Assembly (NCBI RefSeq): GCF_000189635.1
Contig: NW_002476567.1
Coordinates: forward strand, 496,001-560,000
DNA from: Tetrahymena thermophila SB210
Taxonomy: Eukaryota; Ciliophora; Oligohymenophorea; Hymenostomatida; Tetrahymenidae
DNA length: 64,000 nt
Direction of reading: 5' to 3'
The first letter of the stretch is position 1; the number at the start of each line of letters is the position of its first letter. Shown here in pieces: positions 11,775 to 23,947 of this stretch. Below the pieces are notes generated by a model. That model worked only from the letters and a program-made list of their open reading frames with translations. It did not search any database and had not been told where the DNA came from. Both the position numbers and the translations under genes were made by a program.

Positions 11775-13701
11775 TTACTTTTTAAATATTAAAAAGCATT
11801 AAATTTATATTTCTAGGATTTTAACGAAATTTAAATTTATATTTTTAAATGTAAAGAAAAAAGGTTGATTAAATTACTAAAAGAAATTCATTTTAATATT
11901 TTAATGACATAGTTTACTTCTGTTTTATTTAAAAATTAGATATCCAATCTAAAAACCTAAATAAAATATTCCTAGAAAATGTTAATCTTAACTGTATTTA
12001 TTGTGATAAAAATCACAGTGTAAATTTTTTTCAAAATAATATTTTATTTTATGTTATAAAAATTCTGCTTTAATTATTTAAAATATCAAAGTCTATCATA
12101 AAAATGGATATTTTTTATTAGAAATTGAGCTGTGATTTCATTAAACAAAAAGAAAGGCTTAATAACAAAAAATAAATTACGAATATCTTTTGCATTATAA
12201 TTGTTAAAATTGATTACTTTATATTCAAATGTTGATAAAGTTAAATTTTTATAACTAAAAATTTTTGAATAGATTTATTTCAAATAAATTATTAAATAAT
12301 CTAACAAAATTTTTAATTTTATGAATTATATTTATTTTTAATGCACATTTTTGATCTTTTTATATATTTATTTTAATTTATGAATTTTACATTTGCTAAA
12401 TTTCAATAAATTAAAATCAGTTATTATTTGATAAAGAATTTTACTCATTAAATTTATCTAAAGAATGTTCTTACTTATTTCTTAATTAGAATGAAAATCA
12501 CAAAAAACAATTTACACTTTAAAATATAATAAATTTCTGCATAATTTTTAAATTCTTAGATCAATAATTTTCTTTTTGTTTGAAAGTCAGATAAATACAA
12601 AAGAATACTTTAATTTATATAATAATTAAAAAAAATAAAACTAAATACCAAAATACACTTAAACCAAGGGTTAATAAAATATCTACATTTTTATATAAAA
12701 ATAAAATTAGAAACTATTGATTTCAGTTATCAAAATAAATTAAAGTTTATAATTATATTTTTGTAAATAGAACACAATAAATCTTGTTTAATTTAGCTAC
12801 AAATCAAGAAATTTGTTATTCAAACTTACAATATTAGAGTGTCAGGCTAAATACAAATAAAATTTGGATAAAATTAAATTAAACATGAAAAATATTATTT
12901 TATATAAATAGAGTAAAAAAAATGGAAAAAGGTTAGATGACTAATAAAACCTATTACAAATTTCGAATCTTATTGATTAATAAATTATTATATATGGTCA
13001 CTAATTGAGGGGAAAATTTCTAAATAAAAGAATTAGCAAGATCTTTGATAAATAAATCTAAATTTTATTAATTAATTTGATTTTTTTTTTTTTGGATCGG
13101 AAAATGAAAATGTAGATGATTGATTTATTTAAAATGTAATTAAGTTATTTGTCTAAAATTCTTTTAATCAAATAATTTTCAGTAATATCTAGTAGAATTA
13201 TAGGATAGTAATAAAATTAACCGTATGTTAATGTAAAAAGAGCAAAGAAAGTGATGGATAAATGTGTTTTTCTAAGCAAAAAAAGATTAAAATAATTATT
13301 TAAATAACTTTCTTTGATATAAAAAATTACATTGAAAGATTTAATAAATAGAGAGTGATATATATTTTATTATACAGTAATTAATCTCATAAATTATATA
13401 AATTTGTTAAAAAGTGTTTATAAATAATTTTATTTATTGTATGTATCCTACTACTTTAACTCATCCTTTATTTATTATTTACTATTTTCCACTTAGAACA
13501 TTTTTAAATTTCTTGGTGATTTTAGTATTAGTTTCTCATTTATTTTATAGAAAATGAATGAATTTTAGTTGATTTTTTTAGGACAAATTAGATAATGGTT
13601 GAGTATGTTAGCAAGTGGGTATATTAATGATTCTATTATTTCAGTTATTTTGTTATGATGTTATTTTAAATAATTATTCTTTTGCAAATAGATTTCAGCA
13701 T
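11775..13701. other. Convergent intergenic region
   Basis: Nearly 2 kb between two 3' ends (DUF218 on + and IST1-like on -). AT-rich, no coding texture, no RNA gene recognised. A T-run lies near 13080. Confidence 0.55.
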
Positions 13702-14448
13702 TCAGTAGCAGAAAAATATCTTGGTCTTTTTATTTTCCTTTTGGGAAGAGCGAGTAAGGCCACTCTGAAGCTTGTTTTATGCTATTAAGGTATTTTCATA
13801 ATGATTCATTGGTTAAAATCCATTGAGATAATGCTAAGTACTTTGAGAATTGTTGCATTAAGAGTATATATTTATGTTACTGTTATTTTAGTTTCCAAAA
13901 GCGCTATTGAGAATATTTTAAACATAAACAAAGTTGTGTATATTCTCATTAAACTAAGTTATAGTTATGTTATATTTAGAGCAGAACATATTTACATACC
14001 CACAAAGATCATCGTAAGATGCAATTATGGCTGGGGCAAGAGCTCTTCTGACTCTATCATCAATATTAGCAGAGGAGTGGATGATATTTTCTAAATCTTC
14101 TCCATAAAAACCAAGCATTTCATCTTTAAACTAATTTATGCAGTCCATTCCAAAAATCAAGTTAGACCAACAAATGTTTTCAATAAAAGGAGAAAGATCC
14201 TTTATCAATTACAGACGTCCTTGAGATTAGCTAATTACCTAAGCATGGTCCTTCACTACATCGCATTTTCTTATAATTGACTCAGCAGCGCGAACATTCA
14301 GTATATTTTCAATGATAGAAGAGAGCTGATGTATTTCTTACTACTAATTTCTTGTATTCTACTAGCTGTTTTATATGCTAAGTAATAAATCTTTTTCCTT
14401 TTGCAAAATGACTGCTTGTCGACTGCAGTTATAATCGTTCAGCTTCAT
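13702..14448 (-). CDS. IST1-like ESCRT-III regulator
   Basis: Single-exon gene of 248 residues. The first about 190 residues follow the IST1 domain pattern: a Lys/Gln-rich first helix, then NVRAAESIIRKCDVVKDHAQ (the Arg-x-x-x-Glu-x-x-x-Arg helix of IST1), a long middle helix, QFKDEMLGFYGEDL, the NIDDRVRRALAPAI segment (like VNDRLMHKLSVEAP) and YVNMFCSKYN near the end of the domain. IST1 binds CHMP1 and VPS4 and acts in endosomal sorting and membrane scission. The rest is Asn/Gln/Ser-rich; no clear MIM motif is visible. The first helix is weaker than in animal or yeast IST1. No intron is needed, because the frame is open from the ATG at 14448 to the TGA. Assignment rests on pattern, not a search. 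Confidence 0.7.
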
Positions 14449-16878
14449 TTTAATTAAAGTACACATGTAAATAATTTTTGACTAATCAAGCTATTTTCTG
14501 TTTTGAGATCTGCTTTAACCCATCTATCTTAACCTTAAATATATTTTTGGGTGTTTTAGAATTAAGATTGAATAAACCAAGTAGATTGATTGATTGCTTT
14601 ACTATTTTCTTTATTGTTTTTTGATTTTTTTGATTTTAGTAATATTTAATATTTTTTTAGATAGCTTCCTGGCTTACAATTAAAAGTTAGAAGTGGATAA
14701 GTATTTTTGAATTAATTTATTTATTTATTTTTTTCTTCATTCAATTTATCAAAAATCCCCATCAAATTTATTTAAATTAGGTGATGAAAAATATATTCTT
14801 ACTCTTTTTTCATTCAATTATTTATTTTCCCATGGTAATTAATATTCAAAGCATTTCGTAACATCCCATCCCATACTACTAATAAGTATTTATTTTTCAA
14901 TATTATTTATATATTTATTTATTATTTGCTTATGTAATTTTATTATTCTACCAAAGTTCTAAAACCACTATTTCAAAGTAAGAAAGAGGTTATATTATTT
15001 CAACTAAATAGGTATTTTGGAATCCATTGGTAATATTAAATTTTTAAACTTAAGCTAAGCTGAAAATTCATATAAAAATTAGTTTCAGCTTACAATAATT
15101 TTACCAAAAGCTTAAGTAAATTTTTATAAACTATAACTATTATTTTAATGCCACAATCACTAATTTCCCACCAAATTTTAAATTTATTTTTTAATCAATG
15201 AGTCAAAAATAAAAAATCAACAAATAATTTAACCCTAGTACAAATATTTAAAGAAATTTCTTATTTTTTTCACTTTAGCTAATTGAATGAATGCAAAAAT
15301 ATTAAAGATTTATATTCTTCTGTTTTTTTAGAAACAACAATAACAGCAAAAAAAATCCTCGAATAAAAAAAATAATTAGGCTCACACTCTAATTATGTTT
15401 AAAAATGAGAAATTTGTTTGTCTACAACATTTATTGACTTCTCTCTTCTCTATAAATTGTCTAATCCATAATATTTCTCAATTTCTACTAATTATAGAAT
15501 GTTAAAATGATTAACTCTATTCTCTTAAATTTAAAAATAACTGACATAGATAAGCATCACATTGCTTCTGTTTTATTCTGATATATCGAAGAAAATAAAA
15601 ATAAAAATCTATTCCTTTTATTCTTGATAGTTTCTATCAAGCTATCTTATTTGCTAAATCAAAATAAATAGAATAGATATAAAAATTTCTCTCCTATAGT
15701 TAAATATTACTAAAAAAGCAATTTTCAGATTAAGCTAAAATTGTTTCTACATTTCTTTTTAGTAAAATAAACTTACATTTCATAGATAAATTTATTATTT
15801 ATGACATATAAATATAAGATGTTTGTTTTTTATTAATTTGAAATTTTGACATTTTTAAAAATCTGACAAATGGCATTTTAAAAAGCTTAAAATAGATAAA
15901 AATTTAAAAAAGAAGATTTCTTTATTTATTAAAAATATTTGCATTTGGTAAATTTCTTTATTTTTCTTATTTAAATTAATACCATTTTTCATTTTCTTTA
16001 GAAGAAGATATTATCTGTAAAATAAACTTATAATTTAGATTATTAAATATAATTGATTGTAAGATTAAAAAATAAATTAATTAGTTTTTTATGATTAAAA
16101 AAAACAACAATTTTATTCATAAAAATAAATTTATAAATTTGTTGACTTAACTTATTTATTTTTATTAAAATTAATGAGGTAAGTTACAAAGTAAAACAAA
16201 TATATTTATTTTAATTATTTTGTTTTATTTTTAAATTAAATAAATAGGGTTAATAAAAATTAGAGTTATTTAGTTATTAGTTGCTATATTTTTTTAAAAG
16301 GTTAAAATAAAAAATTTAGTAAATTTGAATAAAAATAATACCCTGCTAATTTTTCTATCAAAAAAATATTTTTGTAAATATCATTAATCTATTTTAATAT
16401 GTTAAAGATAAATTAACTCAAATGTGATGAAAGATAGGAGATTTTATTCAATCATTTTATAAATATAGTCAAAAGAATGGTAATAAAATATTCGTTATTA
16501 TTTGGTAAGCTATAAATTCAATTATTCAAATAATAATCAAAAGAAATATGATCGATTGGTTGGGTTTTGAAGGTCATTCAAAGATTTAATGACAATGATA
16601 TCTGCTTGATTTATTGGTAAATAGAAATTGAATGATTATAAAAAACCTTTAATTTTGATTAATTAAATACCAACTTTATGACAAAATTCAAAGTTAAAAT
16701 CTGAATGTTTAGAAAATTTAACTTATATTAATTTTTCACTTTGCAAAAAAGAAAGAAAATCAATAGCTTTGAATTTGGTTATTTCATTAAAATAAAAATA
16801 GTTAAAAGCAGCAATTTTCATTAAGTCTTTCTAAGTAGCTGAAATATAATAGAATTAATCTTATCTGTCTTCATTTTA
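14449..16878. other. Divergent intergenic region
   Basis: About 2.4 kb between the starts of the IST1-like gene (-) and the kinase-Kelch gene (+). It should hold both promoters. Mostly AT-rich with no gene. One 85-codon open stretch at 15287-15544 has a hydrophobic start and a Gln run but too little support to call. Confidence 0.5.
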
Positions 16879-19221
16879 ATGTTTAGGAAATAAGATTTTA
16901 AAAAACTAGATCTTTTAGGATCTGGCAAAAAGCATACAAAGATATTCAAAGTATAGCATTTGTAAACAGGTAAAATATATGCTTTGAAGGAGATAGAAGC
17001 GAAAACTTTAGACAAGTTGAATGAATATAAAGAAGAAGCAGTCTAACTATCAAAAGTGTAGAATTGCAATAATGTTATCAAATTTCATGGATACTACTTT
17101 TCGGAAACTTAGTATTAAACATTTCGTTTGGGAATTATTACAGAATTTATGGATCACAATACTAATTTAGAAATGATATATAGAAAGCGTAAGAAATTAG
17201 GAATATAATGGAAGGAATCTGAACTTGTTACCATTATGTTCTCTCTTATATCTGTGTGCTCACTCCTTTAGCAAAAAGGTAAACTTTCTAAGATGTTAAA
17301 TAGATAGCCATTTCTTTAACTTTCTCAATATATAATATAGGAATTTGCCACAGAGATATTAAGCCTGCTAATATATTTATAATGGAAAATGGAGAAGTCA
17401 AATTAATTGACTTTGGCGAGAGCAAAGATTATTTTTATGATCCAGAAGATGAGTCAAAAAATACTTACACCGTAAGTTTTTTATCATTTAAAATATTTTT
17501 CTAAGATTTCAAAAAAAACTTCTAGCATGATCTTCTATCATAACAATTATAATCAATCAAGTGATTGATTGATAAATTTATAGATTTTTAATAATCCGTT
17601 AATAATCAAAATGCACAAAAGTTATTGCTATTTTAGCACAAATTAAAAAATATGAAGTCAAAAATATTAATTTGTTAAGCTAAAAGCAAACATATTTTAG
17701 ATGCATGCTTATTTAAAAACATCCATATAATTTAAATTAAAATAATTTTAACAGATGGCTACAATCAGAGGAACTCCTCAATATCTGTCTCCTATTTTAT
17801 GGAAGGCTCATGTAGTAGATGGAAATTCTCGCTACGTTGAACATAATATCTATAAGTCAGATGTTTTTTCTAGCGGATTGTTGATTTACTAACTTGCCGC
17901 TATCGAAGAAGTAACTGGATTTAATAATAAGACACCTCAAACAGATGGTGAATAACTGATTAAATAAGCTCTCATTGAATTAGAAAAGAAGTACTCTAAT
18001 TAATTTGTAAATATCATTGCTCTTATGTTAATCTTTGAAGAGAGTGGTCGTCCAAGCTTTGTCGAAATTGAGTAGTTATTCATTGAGCATGAAAACTAAG
18101 CTCGCGAAACAGCTAATTTAAAAGAACCAAAAAAGCGTAAACTAAATGAATATATTCGCATGTATAACTAATAATTTAATACGCTTCTAAAAGCTTAGCC
18201 AATTGGTAGTTAATCAGTATCTAAATCTACTTAACTGATATCATAGTAGCAAAGTAATAATTTATCAAAACAAAGCAATAAAGAAAATTAAAATATCAAT
18301 GGAGATTCCAATACAAATGGAAATCCTACGAGCACAAAATCTGCAATTAACAAAGAAAATTATGGATAATTTTATAAAGAATCAACTTTAATATTAAACG
18401 AAAACTGCTACTGGTTTGAATTCGGAGGATCATCAATAGGAAAATTCTCCATTCACAAATAAAAGTGGAAAATTGCTTAAAATCCAGACAAAACCAATTT
18501 CCCCTATCATTTTTCTACAATTTATATTCCTGAATAAAAAGGCTACTTTTTGCTAGGAGGATAAAGTAATATCAATTTTAGAACTTTTGTCAACGGAAAA
18601 ATGGCTATTTCCAAAAATCCTATGCCAGTCATAAAGAACTTCTTTCCTGCAGTATATTACAGTCATCGTGTATACACTTTCGGAGGATACGATTCAAATT
18701 TAAAAGTGTAGCTTTCATCATGTGAATGCTATAATATATAAGCAGAAAAATGGTAATCGATAGGAGATTTAATTATTCCTAGAAGCTAATCCGCAGGATG
18801 CAGGATTAATGACAACGAAATATTAATATTTGGTGGTTACAATAAAGAAAAGGGAACTCTAGATTCTATAGAAAGATATCTAATTAATGAAAATAAATTT
18901 GAGGTTACCAACATCAAGCTTCCAATACCCTTAAGAAGATTTATGGTAGTTCGTGTTTCAAATAATAATGCCCTCATATTGGGAGGACTAACTAAATTTT
19001 CAAAGGAATCATAAAAAGTCTTTAAACTTGAATATGATAAGAAAGAAATTATAGAGCTAGAATCCTTAGAAAAAGGAGGAGTTATAGAAAATGAAATACT
19101 TGTAGATAATGAAGATTATATGCACATATTTTTAGAACATGCGAACGGAACTTCTCCTCATTCTCATATAAAATACTACTACGATCCAAAAGCTACAAGA
19201 TATGTTACAAAACAAGAATGA
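16879..19221 (+). CDS. Protein kinase fused to C-terminal Kelch repeats
   Basis: Exons 16879..17278, 17341..17471 and 17755..19221 give 665 residues. The kinase domain is complete: glycine loop [14 protein letters not shown], lysine in YALKEIEA (Lys37), a catalytic loop [11 protein letters not shown] (Asp139), LIDFGES (Asp157) and [11 protein letters not shown] in place of APE, about residues 8-300. A Gln/Asn/Ser-rich linker (about 300-395) leads to a half-propeller of Kelch-type blades with [29 protein letters not shown] and ALILGGLTK, about 395-640. The kinase should be active; the Kelch part probably binds a target or actin-like partner. Intron 2 (283 bp) is long for this window and phase 0, falling just ahead of the activation-loop threonine region. 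I cannot assign the kinase to a named family; it may belong to a ciliate expansion. Confidence 0.9.
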
Positions 19222-19667
19222 TTAAAATAATATCAAACAAATTCATAAATATTGTGATAAATGCTAATTAACTAATCCTTAAAAAACGAATAATATATTA
19301 TAAATTTAATTTTCATGCACTGAATCATCATTACATACAACTTAAATTGTATTTTTATATATAAAAACGATTTACTTTTTGTACGTACTTTCATGTAAAA
19401 TATTGATATTTTTTTAAATAAAAATGTTCTTTCTATTTTTCTTTAATTGATGGTTTATTTATTTTATAATTTAATATTAAATATGACTGACAGCGTTTAT
19501 ATTTAACACAAATTATAATTTATATAATAAAAAAATTACCATTTTTATTTTAATATAATAGTTTTAATAGTAAATAAGTTGTTTTATTTATATTAAGTTT
19601 CAATCAAACAAAAAGAAAGCAAAAAATTTATTTTATTTCAAGCTGCTTGTTGTGAATCACATTTCAT
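19222..19667. other. Convergent intergenic region
   Basis: Between the 3' ends of the kinase-Kelch gene and the first legumain gene. AT-rich, no gene seen. Confidence 0.6.
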
Positions 19668-21294
19668 TCATTATAAGCTTTTAAAGTATTTATTAAAGTC
19701 ATTGTTTTAATAGTATTTGTTTGTAGCGCAATATTCGTAGAAGTGCTTGAATTCACTATATTTATCTTCAGGTACTCTGCCAAATACTGATTAGAATTCG
19801 GAAATCAACTTCTTATAGCAAGTAAAGTTGGTTGATTTATGATTCATGTTTCCAAGTGTTGAGAAGTCTTTAGAGAATCTGTCGAACAAGTTTTAGAATT
19901 ATTTGCTCTTTTCTAAGGCTTGGACGATAAGCATTTTGTTTTCAGCAGTTGGGTTTTTTTTGTATTTATTCTGAAGGTAATTCATGTAAACATCTCTGGA
20001 ATTTACTAAGTTAAGCTTTGTACTTTCTAAGGCTTTCTTGTATTTTAATTCTTCTTCAAGTCCGATGTTAAACATTCTTTTGAAGAAATCAGCAATTGGT
20101 GTAATCAAGTTAGAAAAGATGAAGTTATGAGTTGTTCCACTAAGGTAATCTCCAGTAGCTTCGTATTTGAATGTCAAAGCTAAATTACCCCATTGCATAA
20201 CTTGAGAAAGATTAGTTTCTTCCTTTATAACTTCAAATTACTTCTAAAGTGGGTAGTGAGAAAGGCTCTTATGATTGTCAGTGTCTTCCATCCAATTTAC
20301 AGAGAATAAGTCTCCCAAACATGATCCAATGTTTACGTTATTAACAACAGCTTGATCACCACTTTTAATTTAAATTGAGGGTTTATTGATTAAAAAAAGT
20401 GTAATTAGATAAGTAAATTTTTCAAATCAAAAAAATTTCAGGAATTAATTGTAGACTTTGTTTTCAAAATAAATGGAAATATTTTTTAGGAGTTATTAAT
20501 GTTTTTAGTAAATTAAGTTTCTTTATTTTAAAAAAGAATTCAAATTTATTCAAAAAAAATAATACCAATAAGCTGCCCAAGAGGACTCATCAGGACTAGC
20601 AGCAGAAAGAGCGTAAATATTGAGATTTTTAGATAAATCAACAAACATGGAACCTGATTCACAAGCTTCCAAGTAGTAAACTAGTCTTTAGTACTTTTTG
20701 TTTGTGTGCATGTATTAGAAGGTATTTAATAAATCTGTAGCATAAAGATAATCTGAAGGGAATGCAATCAAACCAGGAGCGCCATGATCATAAAATGATA
20801 AAAATACCTTTTATTTAAATGTGTATTTTTAAATATTGTTTGTTCCTAAATTAATTTTTCAATAAAAAAATATAATAATGTGAGTTATTTATTACATGAT
20901 CCTAAGGACCAGATTCGAGAACTCTTCCATTTCCTCCAGTTACTTTATCTTTTCTACCTTCAAGTATAGCCAAGTAGTTTTAAGGATTAACATCTTCACC
21001 TTAGTAGTCGATAACGCAGCCTTAGTTCACATCTACACCCTAGCCATTTACGTCAGGCTTATTGAAAAGCTTTCCAGGGAAAGGATTTTGAGGGTCGTTG
21101 GCTACATCATTGTATGACATCACAATGATATTTTCAGCTTTGTATCCTTTATTTAAAAGTGTATGATAACCATGACACACATCAGATTAGTGTCTGTAAT
21201 TATAGTAATAGTTTGACCCAGCAACTAAAACTGCATAATTTGCAGCCATAGCGCAAGATAAAAGAGTCAACCCAATAATAATTAATTTATTCAT
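19668..21294 (-). CDS. Legumain-type cysteine protease (family C13), paralog 1
   Basis: Asparaginyl endopeptidase homolog. Exons on the minus strand are 21294..20896, 20807..20566 and 20361..19668, giving 444 residues. A signal peptide ([18 protein letters not shown]) precedes [11 protein letters not shown]. Legumain motifs follow: [55 protein letters not shown] (catalytic His141), [12 protein letters not shown] (catalytic Cys182), [10 protein letters not shown] and [15 protein letters not shown]-terminal helical region of about 150 residues with Cys pairs ([16 protein letters not shown]) matches the legumain stabilisation domain. It should be secreted or lysosomal and cut after Asn or Asp. 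Exon 2 is 242 bp in both paralogs and the introns are at the same places. Codon use is the AT-rich style of most genes here, unlike its neighbour. Confidence 0.95.
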
Positions 21295-22335
21295 ACTTTT
21301 TTTTTATATTAGGAATTAATTTAATTAATAATTATTTCTAAAATTTTTATAACTTGAGGTAGGATTTAAAACAACAATTTACTCTAATAAATATATTTGT
21401 AAGTAGTATTTCCACATTATCACATTATGTCAAAATTATTTGAATGTGTTCTTAATCCATATCAAACAAAGATTATATTGTTTATTCAAACATTTTGAAG
21501 AATTAAATTGAAATATTTCAAGCAGCATTAGTGTAATTTGTTTAAATCTCTTAAAAAATACCACAAATTGAAAATAAATCCAAATAGATAGTTAGTAGAG
21601 ACAATTAGAATATTTCCAGAACTTTTTATTAGATTACGCTATATTTTTTATCATCTATTATATATAAAAATTGCTAATTATCATTTATTAATTTAAATAA
21701 ATTCTTTCATAAAATAATAGGAAAAATACAAATTTTTTTTGCAATTTGGTGGTAATATTATTATTAGTTACTTATATTTTGTTATCATAGTTGTTGTTTA
21801 AATATCAAAAGTGGTTTATTATTTTATTTATATTAAAGCTTATATTTAAATACTCCTGCTTAGATTTTGTAAATTAGCTAATTTTTAATTAACAAAGGTG
21901 ATAGGTAGCATTATAATTACATTATACTTCAAAATCTTTTATATAACAAAAAAAAATAAAAAATCTTTAACTCTCAAGAATAATCAATCAATTTTAACAA
22001 ATTTCCAGCATACATCTAAATAGACACAGTGTTATTTGATAATTTGTAAACGAACGAACGAATTTTCTAAAGAAAGAACTCATGATTTTTTTAAAGGTTG
22101 TAAATCTAAAGATTAATCTTTTCATAATCCAGAATAAAATAAAAGTGTGTTAGTTAGTTGACAGTTAAAAGTAAGTAAGTAAGTAATATTTGAATTAAAA
22201 TAGTTTATTTGCAAATATTAAAAGTACTAATATATAAAATGAATTAATAAATGTATTATTTTATATAAAATTATAATCATTTAAATATATTAGTTTCATG
22301 CTTGTTTAATGCTCAGAGAATGATTCTCAAAATAC
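21295..22335. other. Spacer between the legumain paralogs
   Basis: About 1 kb, presumably the promoter of paralog 1 and the 3' region of paralog 2. AT-rich; contains short GAAC and AAGT runs near 22051 and 22170. No gene seen. Confidence 0.55.
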
Positions 22336-23947
22336 TCAGCAGATGGATTAGAAGAATTGGAGAGTATTGACATTAGAGAAACGTTCTTGACCGCAGAATT
22401 CGTAGAAGTACTTCAATTCACCCAACTTGGATTCAGGGACCTTACCGCAAGTGCTTTCGAATTAGTCAATTAAGTTAGAGTAGCAAGAGAAGTTAGTGGT
22501 TAAGGCATTAGAAGAACCCTTTAAGACGAACTTTTCAGCGAATTAGACGAACTTTCTAGCGAACTTTTCAACCAACTTAAGAGCTTCAGAGAGTTCTTAG
22601 AAGTTTTCAGAAGTAGGTTTAGATTAGAATTTGTTGAGTAAGTAGTTAAGAGTAGCTTATCTGGAGTTAAGAAGACCCTTCTTAGGTTGATTGAAAATAT
22701 TTTCTTCATTACCATAAGCGAAGAAAGCTCTAAGGTAGTTGTTAACCTTCTTAGAGGGAGTAGTGCTACCACTCAAGTAGTCGCCAACAGGTTCACTGGT
22801 GAATTCGAGGTCACCCCATTACATAACTTGGGATTCAGTAGTTAAGTTCTTAACGACGACGAATTATTCTTAGAGACTGTAGTTAGAAAGATCAGTATGA
22901 GCATCAGTGTCTTCCAACCAGTTAACGGAGAACAAGTCACCCAAACATGAACCAATATTCTTGTTGTTAACAACAGCATCGCTACCGCTATTTAATAAGA
23001 AAAGTCAATTATTAGATGTTATCATTTAAGTATAATAAGAATTCATGAAATGTTTAATATAATTTATTAGAATTAACTGCAATTAAATAATTTTCATAAA
23101 AGTCTTTTTCTTATTTAGATTATTTATTTATTTATTTTTCTTTTTTTTGTATGCTTGCTTGTAGCATTTATGAAATAAAAGATGTAATAGCTTACCAGTA
23201 AGCAGCCCAAGAAGACTCATCAGGACTAGCAGCAGAGAGAGCGTAGATGTTAATGTTAGCAGGTAAATTCTAGAACATGGAACCAGATTCACAGGCTTCC
23301 AAGTAGTAGACTAATCTAGCGTACTTGTTGTTGTTGTACATGTAGACGAAAGCATCTTGTAAGTCCTTAGCGTAGAGATATTAGCTAGGGAAAGCAATCA
23401 AACCAGGAGCACCGTGGTCGAAGAAAGACAAGAAGACCTATTATTTAAATTGATACAGTTTAAATTGGTACACGAAATAAAATAAAAAAAGTCAAGTGAT
23501 TTTTAACAATGATTTAAATTAATGTTTTTGTCAATTTTTTTTTACGTGATCATCAGGACCAGATTCAAGAACTCTCTTGTTTCCACCCTTAACTTAATCC
23601 TTTAAACCCTTGAGGACAGCAAGATAGTTAGCAGGTGTAACATCTTTACCTTCATAATCGATAACACAACCTTAGTTAACATCAACACCAGGGTTTTTGT
23701 AGGTAGGTTTGTTGAAGAGGGTGCCCTTGAAGGGGTTTTATTTGTTGTTAGCAACGTCATTGTAAGAGAAAACGATGATATTGTTAGCACTGTATCCCTT
23801 GGCTAAGAGAGTGTGATAGGCATGGCATACATCAGATTGATGTCTGTAGTTACCATAACCATTAGAACCAGCAACTAAGACAGCATAGTTGTCAGCCATG
23901 ACACCTGCGAAAAGGGTGACTAAAGCAATTAAAACGAGTTTGTTCAT
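22336..23947 (-). CDS. Legumain-type cysteine protease (family C13), paralog 2
   Basis: Tandem sister of paralog 1. Exons on the minus strand are 23947..23546, 23437..23196 and 22987..22336, giving 431 residues. Signal peptide [18 protein letters not shown], then [37 protein letters not shown] (catalytic His142), [12 protein letters not shown] (Cys183), [26 protein letters not shown] and a C-terminal helical region with FSCYSNL and FYEFCGQ. Both catalytic residues are intact, so it should be an active secreted or vacuolar asparaginyl endopeptidase. Its codons are strongly skewed to C- or G-ending forms (AAC, TTC, GTC, AAG, GCC, ACC), far more than in paralog 1 or any other gene here. In Tetrahymena such bias marks highly expressed genes, so this copy is probably the abundant one. 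Confidence 0.95.

Noticed and set aside
13801..14094. Plus-strand open stretch of 97 codons over the IST1-like gene
   Set aside because: It is the antisense shadow of the minus-strand gene, whose translation carries the domain pattern.
15287..15544. Plus-strand ORF of 85 codons with a hydrophobic start and a Gln run
   Set aside because: With only TGA as stop, open runs of this size are common by chance in AT-rich DNA, and the sequence shows no family, conserved texture or splice context.
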